A stretch of 5,756 bases of DNA, from NCBI GenBank assembly GCA_017646945.1, contig JAGCLN010000115.1:1-5756 (forward strand), given 5' to 3'. Each line of letters starts with the position of its first letter. Within the stretch, counting starts at the first letter, position 1. Made by a program: the position numbers and the translations under genes. Shown here in pieces: positions 1 through 4,588 of the stretch. The notes under the pieces were generated by a model. It was not told where the DNA came from. It made no database searches and saw only the letters and a list, made by a program, of their open reading frames with translations. Source of the stretch: Clostridia bacterium (GTDB lineage Bacteria > Bacillota > Clostridia > Christensenellales > Borkfalkiaceae).

Positions 1-60
1 CAAGTCTCGCGAAGGGTTTTGGATAAGATTGACCTTTTTGGTCAGTTTGATTGAATATTT
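1..60. other. Left edge: undecidable sequence with a T5-loop hairpin
   Basis: This stretch holds an imperfect 12-step hairpin at 23-51. Its inner part is TGACC (30-34), loop TTTTT (35-39), GGTCA (40-44), and the flanking bases pair further with G-T wobbles and one mismatch. No clear T-tract follows it on either strand, so it is not a convincing terminator. One plus frame is open from base 1 to a TGA at 52-54, and could be the last 17 codons of a gene entering from the left. A second plus frame and a minus frame are also open, so coding status cannot be settled here. The hairpin apex resembles that of the repeat element at 206-330, so it may instead be a decayed relative of that element. Confidence 0.3.
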
Positions 61-183
61 TAAGCCGTTAGAAACGAGCAAGACAAGGCTCGACAAGACG
101 GGGCGATTACGATAGACCTAAGTGGTCATCGTAAATGCAACGGCTTGACAGTAACGCAGTATTGCGCCGTTTATAACGGATTA
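61..183. repeat. Structured repeat element, copy A (about 123 nt, long imperfect hairpin)
   Basis: The ends are inverted repeats: bases 61-76 pair with 168-183 at 14 of 16 positions. An inner stem follows (78-84 with 159-165, 6 of 7 pairs). Next is an asymmetric internal loop whose left side contains AGGCTCGAC (86-94) and whose right side contains TTGACAGTAACG (145-156). A short CAAG/CTTG stem (94-97 with 144-147) comes after that. The apical hairpin is TTACGAT-A-GACC / TAAGT / GGTC-ATCGTAA (107-134), perfect except for one bulged A. The left 34 bases align without gaps to copy B (28 identical), and the last 20 bases match at 18. There is no T-tract after the element on either strand and no convincing ORF. 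The strand of any transcript is unknown; on the minus strand it would lie in the rhaB 3' region. Confidence 0.75.
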
Positions 184-205
184 AAGTTTGTTCAACGTGA
201 TTTTT

Positions 206-330
206 TAAGACGTTAGAAACAAGTTAGGCGAGGCTCGACGGCAAGCCTATGGGCGCGACTAACCTTTTTGGTTGTTGCGGTCATAGGTTGACGGCAGTAA
301 ACGAAGCCTAACGCCGTTTATAACGGCTTA
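206..330. repeat. Structured repeat element, copy B (about 125 nt, long imperfect hairpin)
   Basis: This is the second copy of the element, 22 bases after copy A in the same orientation. The outer stem is 206-220 with 316-330 (13 of 15 pairs). The inner stem GTTAGGC/GCCTAAC (223-229 with 306-312) is perfect. The internal loop carries AGGCTCGAC (231-239) on the left and TTGACGGCAGTAAACG (288-303) on the right. The next arm pairs CAA-CCTATG with CATAGGTTG (242-251 with 282-290, one bulged G). The apex is GCGAC-T-AACC / TTTTT / GGTT-GTTGC (255-278). The apical half is unrelated in sequence to copy A yet also folds, and inner-stem differences from copy A are compensatory. It begins only 14 bases beyond the rhaB stop codon. 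I do not recognise the family; a mobile hairpin repeat or a structured RNA are both possible. Confidence 0.75.
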
Positions 331-344
331 AAAACGGATTAAAA

Positions 345-1730
345 TTATATTTCAACAACTTCAAAAGAGTTTTTTACTACCATACGCGCTTCGGGAAGGT
401 CTTTTATTTCTCCGGCGGATATGATTTGAGCGAGTAAGTTACCAACGGCGGTGCCTTCGGTGGGGCCGGCTAATACGCGTTTACCTGTATACTCTTTGTT
501 AAGTTTATTAAGATAACCGTCTTTACTACCGCCACCTACGATATTTAACACTTCGAAGGTCTTACCGGTAACGATTTCCGTCATTTTAATAGTTTCGGCA
601 TAAATGGTTGCTAAACTTCTATAAATAACGTCCATTATCTCGCCAACGGTGCTAGGAACTACTAAACCCTTTTCCGCGCAATAGCCCTTGATTGCTTCAA
701 TCATACTATCGGGGGCTAAGAATCTGCTATCGTTAAGGTCAACGATAGAACCGGTTGACTTGCACTCGATTGCTAAATTCATAAGGTCATCGTAACTATA
801 CTTGCCGTTAAGTTCTTTCTTAACGCTTTGAATAGTCCACATACCCGTAATGTTTCTTAAAAATCTAATTGTACCCGCGTAACCACCTTCGTTGGTTGCG
901 TTGAAAGTGTACGCTTCTTCGTTAGTGATAGGCGCGTTGAGTTCAGTACCTAAAAGCGACCAAGTACCGCTTGAAATATAAAGGGGTTGACCCTTGATTG
1001 CGGGAACTGCCATTACCGCGCTGGCGGTATCGTGTGACGGGGGAAATACTACTTTAGTAGTAAAGCCTACTTCCTTTGCGATATCTTCTTTTAAGTTTCC
1101 AACAACTTCACCCGGCTTATAGAGTTTGCCGAAAATCTTTCTGGGATAACCGAGCGCATCGATAAGTTCCCAAGCCCAATCGCCCGTTTTAGCATCGAGT
1201 AAACCGCTGGTTGAAGCGTGGGTATATTCGTTCTTCTTTTCACCGCTTAATAAGTAGTGAAGGTAATCGGGGATTGAAAGCATAGTTTCAGCCTTATCGA
1301 GTTTACCCGAAATCTTATCGGCATAAAGTTGATATACCGTGTTGTATTGAGCGCGTTGAATACCCGTTACTTCGTAAAGCTTTTTAAAGGGTACAACCTT
1401 TTCTGTTTCGAGCATTGAAACGGACGTTCTATCGTCACGATAAGAGAAAACTTCGCTAATGAGTTTGCCGTCTTTATCTAAAAGCGCGTAGTCAACACCC
1501 CAAGTATCAATACCAACGGAATAAGGAACAACGCCGAGTTTACCGCATTCTTTAAGACCTGCTACTATGTTTTTGAAAAGTTCTTCAACGTCCCAAATAA
1601 GTTTACCGTCACGCTTAACGTAACCGTTAGAGAAACGATAAATTTCTTTTAAAGTGAGTTTGCCTTCTTTGTACTCGCCCAAAATGTGTCTACCACTTGA
1701 AGCGCCGATATCTACTGCTAAATAATACAT
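345..1730 (-). CDS. rhaB: Rhamnulokinase (L-rhamnulose kinase), FGGY family
   Basis: Cytoplasmic sugar kinase of 461 aa, near the usual family length (about 460-490). The family phosphorylates L-rhamnulose to L-rhamnulose 1-phosphate using ATP, the second step of L-rhamnose catabolism. Visible signatures are the N-terminal phosphate loop DIGASSGR (7-14), the RhaB-typical GIDTWGVDY (73-81), YRDDRT (97-102), HDTASA (233-238) with D234 as the likely catalytic base, the second ATP-phosphate motif SSGTWSLLG (253-261), and the adenosine-motif region NIVGGGSKD (396-404). The ATG start is supported by AGGAG five bases upstream (1736-1740) and by the DIGASSGR motif falling at the expected distance. 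The gene lies 55 bases after the ttcA-like gene but has its own promoter (1761-1789). No rhaA, rhaD, transporter or regulator is in view, so it may be an orphan or continue beyond the repeats. L-fuculokinase is less likely given the RhaB-type motifs. Confidence 0.94.
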   Translation of the reverse strand: MYYLAVDIGASSGRHILGEYKEGKLTLKEIYRFSNGYVKRDGKLIWDVEELFKNIVAGLKECGKLGVVPYSVGIDTWGVDYALLDKDGKLISEVFSYRDDRTSVSMLETEKVVPFKKLYEVTGIQRAQYNTVYQLYADKISGKLDKAETMLSIPDYLHYLLSGEKKNEYTHASTSGLLDAKTGDWAWELIDALGYPRKIFGKLYKPGEVVGNLKEDIAKEVGFTTKVVFPPSHDTASAVMAVPAIKGQPLYISSGTWSLLGTELNAPITNEEAYTFNATNEGGYAGTIRFLRNITGMWTIQSVKKELNGKYSYDDLMNLAIECKSTGSIVDLNDSRFLAPDSMIEAIKGYCAEKGLVVPSTVGEIMDVIYRSLATIYAETIKMTEIVTGKTFEVLNIVGGGSKDGYLNKLNKEYTGKRVLAGPTEGTAVGNLLAQIISAGEIKDLPEARMVVKNSFEVVEI

Positions 1731-1760
1731 ATTTTCTCCTTTAATATATATAATATATTA

Positions 1761-1789
1761 ATTGTAACACTTATTTTATTTCTTTTCAA
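1761..1789 (-). promoter_or_regulatory. SigA-type promoter for rhaB
   Basis: Read on the minus strand: -35 TTGAAA (1784-1789), a 17-base spacer, and -10 TACAAT (1761-1766) preceded by TGT, which makes it an extended -10. The -35 contains the TGA stop of the upstream ttcA-like gene (1786-1788). Transcription would start near 1754, giving a leader of only about 24 AT-rich bases before the ATG, too short for a riboswitch. No obvious operator palindrome is seen. This is a sequence match only. Confidence 0.65.
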
Positions 1790-2511
1790 GGCTTTTTAAA
1801 AAGATTATGCCTATCATCGTTAGTTAGGGCGTTAAACAAGTTGTCTTTGATAAGCGGATATTTTTTAGAAAGTTCAAAAATGGTCGTTTTTACTTCTTCT
1901 CTTTGAGTATGCTTGTCTACGGGGCAAGGATTAACGAGAATAGGTTTATCTTTCATAAACGATTTTATCATACTTTCTTTCACATAAATCATAGGGCGAA
2001 TTACCGTTAAATCGGCTTTTGAAAGATAAGTTACGGGGTGGAAAGTTGAAAGCCTGCCTTCGTATATCATTGAAAGGAAGAAAGTTTCAATCAAATCGTC
2101 TGCATGGTGGCCGAGCGCCACTTTGTTGCAACCGAGTTTCTTTGCCGTTTGATTGAGCGCGCCACGGCGCATATTAGCGCAAAGCGAACAAGGGTTTTTT
2201 TCCTTTCTCTCTTCAAACACCACTTGGTATATTTCCGTTTTTTCAACGTGGTAAGTTATACCGAGCGACTCGGCGTAAAGTCTTAACCCTTCTTCTTGGG
2301 CTTTATCATATTCAAGCCCCGCGTCAATACGGATAGCAATTATATCAAAACTCTCGGGATAAAAGCGTTTAAGCCCTGCAAGAGCGGAAAGCATAGCAAC
2401 GCTATCTTTACCGCCTGAAAGACCTACGGCTATTTTATCGCCTGATTTTATCATTTTGTAATCGTCAACCGCGCGACGCACGGGCGACATTAATTGTTGT
2501 AAACTCGTCAT
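1786..2511 (-). CDS. TtcA-family tRNA thiolation protein (PP-loop ATPase, Fe-S type)
   Basis: Predicted cytoplasmic 241-aa enzyme of the TtcA/TtuA-like group. Characterised TtcA makes 2-thiocytidine at tRNA position 32: ATP adenylates the base, and a [4Fe-4S] cluster held by three cysteines handles the sulfur. Here the PP-loop SGGKDS lies at 32-37, C108-x-x-C111 in NPCSLCANMRRG, and a third cysteine C196 in NPCPVDK, matching the three-ligand pattern. GHHADDLIETFFLSMIYEG (134-152) is also family-typical. At 241 aa it is shorter than the enterobacterial enzyme (about 310 aa), as is common for clostridial members, so the exact tRNA target is not certain and no symbol is given. The ATG at 2509-2511 has a modest AAGGT site about six bases upstream; the residues before VRRAVDDY look family-like, supporting it over the internal Met8. 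It is transcribed divergently from the membrane protein gene. Confidence 0.86.
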   Translation of the reverse strand: MTSLQQLMSPVRRAVDDYKMIKSGDKIAVGLSGGKDSVAMLSALAGLKRFYPESFDIIAIRIDAGLEYDKAQEEGLRLYAESLGITYHVEKTEIYQVVFEERKEKNPCSLCANMRRGALNQTAKKLGCNKVALGHHADDLIETFFLSMIYEGRLSTFHPVTYLSKADLTVIRPMIYVKESMIKSFMKDKPILVNPCPVDKHTQREEVKTTIFELSKKYPLIKDNLFNALTNDDRHNLFKKP

Positions 2512-2519
2512 TTTTTACC

Positions 2520-2548
2520 TTGAAATATTTATAAAGATATGATAATAT
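2520..2548 (+). promoter_or_regulatory. Promoter for the plus-strand membrane protein gene
   Basis: -35 TTGAAA (2520-2525), a 17-base spacer, and -10 TAATAT (2543-2548) with a TG one base before it (2540-2541), so an extended -10. A perfect TATAAT (2552-2557) with a poor -35 (TTATAA, 2529-2534) is an alternative. The -35 overlaps the ribosome-binding site of the divergent ttcA-like gene on the other strand. Confidence 0.5.
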
Positions 2549-2555
2549 ATTTATA

Positions 2556-2584
2556 ATGATAAAATAAAACTCAATTAAAATCAA
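2556..2584 (-). promoter_or_regulatory. Promoter for the ttcA-like gene
   Basis: On the minus strand: -35 TTGATT (2579-2584), a 17-base spacer, and -10 TATCAT (2556-2561). Transcription would start near 2549, giving a leader of about 38 bases. It lies face to face with the plus-strand promoter inside an 88-base gap. The region is very AT-rich, so chance hexamers are likely and confidence is moderate. Confidence 0.45.
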
Positions 2585-2599
2585 GTTTTTAGGAGAATT

Positions 2600-3217
2600 A
2601 TGGGAGAATTATTGCTCAAACTTCTTTCGGGAATAGATAATCCTAATCTAACAACGCTACTTGTATCAATGTTTCCGTTAGTAGAATTAAAAGGCGGTAT
2701 ACCGATAGGAACGGGGTTAGACTTACCGTTAATAATTTCGGCGCTACTTTCTTACTCGGGTTCATCGCTTATCGTTATTCCTATATTTTTCTTGCTTATT
2801 CCTATATTTAACCTTTTAAAGAAGATTAAGTTGATTAGGAAAATCGTTGAAAAAATCGAAGCGGTTTTCGATAAGAAGGCAAACGATATAGCAAAGAAGA
2901 ATAACGGTGCGCCCGAACAACAGGTGAGAAAATTTTTAATGCTTGCCTTGTTTATTTTCGTTGCTGTACCTTTCCCTGTAACAGGGGTTTGGACGGGAAC
3001 GGGAATCGCAGTATTTTTAAATATGAAATTTAAAGACGCCTTCTTACCTATCGTTCTTGGCAACTTGGTTGCCGGAATACTTATAACGCTTATGACCTTT
3101 CTATTTCAAGCGTACGTTGATATTATTATAGACGTGCTCTTTGTAATAGCGATAATAATGCTTATAGTGTTCATAGTAAAAGTTATCAAAAGTAAACCAC
3201 AAACGAATAAAGAGTAA
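2600..3217 (+). CDS. Small multidrug export family membrane protein (COG2426-like)
   Basis: Integral membrane protein of 205 aa resembling the 'putative small multi-drug export protein' family (Pfam Sm_multidrug_ex). The family name is historical; substrate and mechanism are not well established, and a distant relation to DedA/VTT membrane proteins has been proposed. Signatures are PLVELKGGIPIG (26-37), matching the family's P-x-x-E-L-(R/K)-G-x-I-P pattern, and VAVPFPVTGVWTGTG (121-135), matching its P-x-P-x-T-G-x-W-T-G pattern. Hydrophobic segments lie at about 14-30, 42-72, 112-140, 147-170 and 173-195. A charged Lys/Glu-rich loop (73-111) is probably cytoplasmic. The paired proline-glycine motifs may form re-entrant loops. 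AGGAG at 2591-2595 lies four bases before the ATG. The gene ends at a shared terminator. It stands alone, divergent from the ttcA-like gene, and its context gives no hint of substrate. Confidence 0.85.
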   Translation: MGELLLKLLSGIDNPNLTTLLVSMFPLVELKGGIPIGTGLDLPLIISALLSYSGSSLIVIPIFFLLIPIFNLLKKIKLIRKIVEKIEAVFDKKANDIAKKNNGAPEQQVRKFLMLALFIFVAVPFPVTGVWTGTGIAVFLNMKFKDAFLPIVLGNLVAGILITLMTFLFQAYVDIIIDVLFVIAIIMLIVFIVKVIKSKPQTNKE

Positions 3218-3221
3218 ACTA

Positions 3222-3250
3222 AAAGGGTTTGGCAATTCGCCAAACCCTTT
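3222..3250. terminator. Bidirectional intrinsic terminator between convergent genes
   Basis: A perfect 12-base-pair stem, AAAGGGTTTGGC (3222-3233) with GCCAAACCCTTT (3239-3250), surrounds a 5-base loop. The plus strand continues AACTTTTAAT and the minus strand TTTTAGTTTA, so each direction has a short T-run. It starts five bases after the membrane protein stop and ends 12 bases before the lipoprotein gene's stop, serving both. Confidence 0.88.
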
Positions 3251-3262
3251 AACTTTTAATAA

Positions 3263-4492
3263 TTATTGTAATTCAACTTCAGGTTCATACTTGCCGTAAG
3301 CAAGGTCTGAAAGTTTAACTTTTACGCCGTTAACGGTGAATTCTAAATCTTCTTTGCAACTATTGAAAGAAGCGTCTTTCACTTCGACTGCGGTTGCCTT
3401 TGCAGTAACCTTAACAAGTTCAGTACATTCAGCAAAAGCGCCGGTACGAATTACGGTAATGCCTGAGCCAAGTTCAATATACTTTAAGAGCGAGCAAGAC
3501 TTGAACGCGTTTTTACCAAGGTAAGTAACGGTATCGGGAAGAACGATTTTGATAGTCGCTTCATCATCGGTAACGTAGTTATAACCAAGATAAGAACAAC
3601 CGCTGAAAGCATCGTCACCAATGTATTTTAAAACGGTGTTACCACCAAGGTCAAGTCTTTGAAGAGCGGTACAACCACCAAACGCGCCATCGTAAATATA
3701 TTCAACGTTAGTAAGTTTGATTTCATCAATCTTAGAACAACCGTAGAACGCGTTTGCACCGATTACCATATATTCCATCTCGCCGTCATCGTTAGCGGTG
3801 GGAACGTAGGTAAGTTCAACTTCTTCAAGCATAGTCATGCCGTAGAACGCGCATTCGGGAATCACTCTTGACGCAATGCTAAGTTTTTTAAGACCGCTGG
3901 GGAACTTATAAGTGTAATCGGTAGAAGTTGCTTCGTAATAAATCTTAGAAGTAACGTCCGTCACACCGCTAAGAGTGGTGCTTGAACCGAACACGAAACC
4001 AAACACTCTTTCTTCATTAGCCGCGTCTGCACTCTTGCCTACGAAGGGAAGGTTAACGATTTCAGTTAAGTTAACGCAACCAGAAAAAGCGTCTGACCCG
4101 ATAGTCTTAATGTTGTTATTTTCAGCGAAAGTGATTTTCTTTAAAATAACTTGGTCTGCAAATGCCGACGCGCCTATTTCTTCAACGGGAAGATTTTCAT
4201 GGGTTGCAGGAATAGTGATTTCTCTCTTTCCGCTAACGGTAGAGAAATCGCCTTCCGCCATCTTAATAGCGTCTTCACTCGTTACGGTGTAGCCGGTGAT
4301 TTTGTAGAATTCATACTCTTCCTTATCCCCGTCGTCATCAGTATCGCGTTCTTCGGTAACGAGTTCGAAAACTAATTCACCGGTAGTTGCATCGCCATCA
4401 TCGGTAGTATCGTCGTTATCGCACGCAACGAAGAACACCGATAAGCAAAGAACCATCATTAATGTTGTTAAAGTCTTAAAAAGTTTGGACAT
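3263..4492 (-). CDS. BspA-like leucine-rich-repeat (LRR_5) lipoprotein
   Basis: Predicted surface lipoprotein of 409 aa. The N-terminus has a signal peptide (K3, K6, hydrophobic 8-22) and a lipobox-like FVAC ending at C24, the likely lipidated residue. An acidic stretch (25-36) and an EF-hand-like acidic loop (50-61) follow. At least eight BspA-type repeats of the form IG-x-x-AF-x-x-C-x-x-L-x-x-I-x-L are visible, beginning near 106, 131, 210, 244, 266, 291, 325 and 348, with a degenerate ninth near 371. A break at about 146-205 (containing LPFVGKS and FGFVFGSS) interrupts the array; similar islands occur in gut clostridial BspA proteins. Family members mediate adhesion or surface display, but the ligand here is unknown. 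The AAGGAG site (4503-4508) is 10 bases from the ATG, slightly long, yet the signal peptide fixes the start. It has its own promoter and is convergent with the membrane protein gene. Confidence 0.92.
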   Translation of the reverse strand: MSKLFKTLTTLMMVLCLSVFFVACDNDDTTDDGDATTGELVFELVTEERDTDDDGDKEEYEFYKITGYTVTSEDAIKMAEGDFSTVSGKREITIPATHENLPVEEIGASAFADQVILKKITFAENNNIKTIGSDAFSGCVNLTEIVNLPFVGKSADAANEERVFGFVFGSSTTLSGVTDVTSKIYYEATSTDYTYKFPSGLKKLSIASRVIPECAFYGMTMLEEVELTYVPTANDDGEMEYMVIGANAFYGCSKIDEIKLTNVEYIYDGAFGGCTALQRLDLGGNTVLKYIGDDAFSGCSYLGYNYVTDDEATIKIVLPDTVTYLGKNAFKSCSLLKYIELGSGITVIRTGAFAECTELVKVTAKATAVEVKDASFNSCKEDLEFTVNGVKVKLSDLAYGKYEPEVELQ

Positions 4493-4538
4493 CGTGGAAA
4501 AACTCCTTGAAATGCTCGTAATTATTATAATCTAACTT

Positions 4539-4568
4539 ATTTTAACACTAATTATAGCCGTTTGTCAA
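4539..4568 (-). promoter_or_regulatory. SigA-type promoter for the BspA-like lipoprotein gene
   Basis: On the minus strand: a perfect -35 TTGACA (4563-4568), an 18-base spacer, and -10 TAAAAT (4539-4544) preceded by TGT (extended -10). The start would fall near 4532, giving a leader of about 40 bases. A perfect TATAAT (4524-4529) lies closer to the gene but lacks a good -35. The AGTGTTA-N-AAT core is shared with the rhaB promoter. Confidence 0.65.
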
Positions 4569-4588
4569 TGTTTTTATAAATTATATGT

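Noticed and set aside
206..330. Integron attC site: GTTAGGC and GCCTAAC match the GTTRRRY and RYYYAAC core patterns
   Set aside because: The order is GTTRRRY then RYYYAAC, the reverse of an attC. Copy A has GCAAGAC and GTATTGC at the same places, which do not fit. There is no integrase or cassette structure.
61..330. CRISPR array, because two similar units are repeated in tandem
   Set aside because: The units are about 125 nt with internal variation and only two copies; there are no short identical repeats with regular spacers and no cas genes.
61..330. Rho-independent terminators for rhaB
   Set aside because: The hairpins are far longer than terminators and no T-tract follows them on either strand.
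1731..1785. Riboswitch or leader RNA before rhaB
   Set aside because: The predicted leader is only about 24 AT-rich bases, too short for a structured aptamer.
2104..2286. Plus-strand ORF of 60 codons inside the ttcA-like gene
   Set aside because: It is antisense to a well-supported gene, with no ribosome-binding site or recognisable domain. The same applies to the plus-strand ORFs inside the lipoprotein gene and the minus-strand ORF inside the membrane protein gene (2752-3063).
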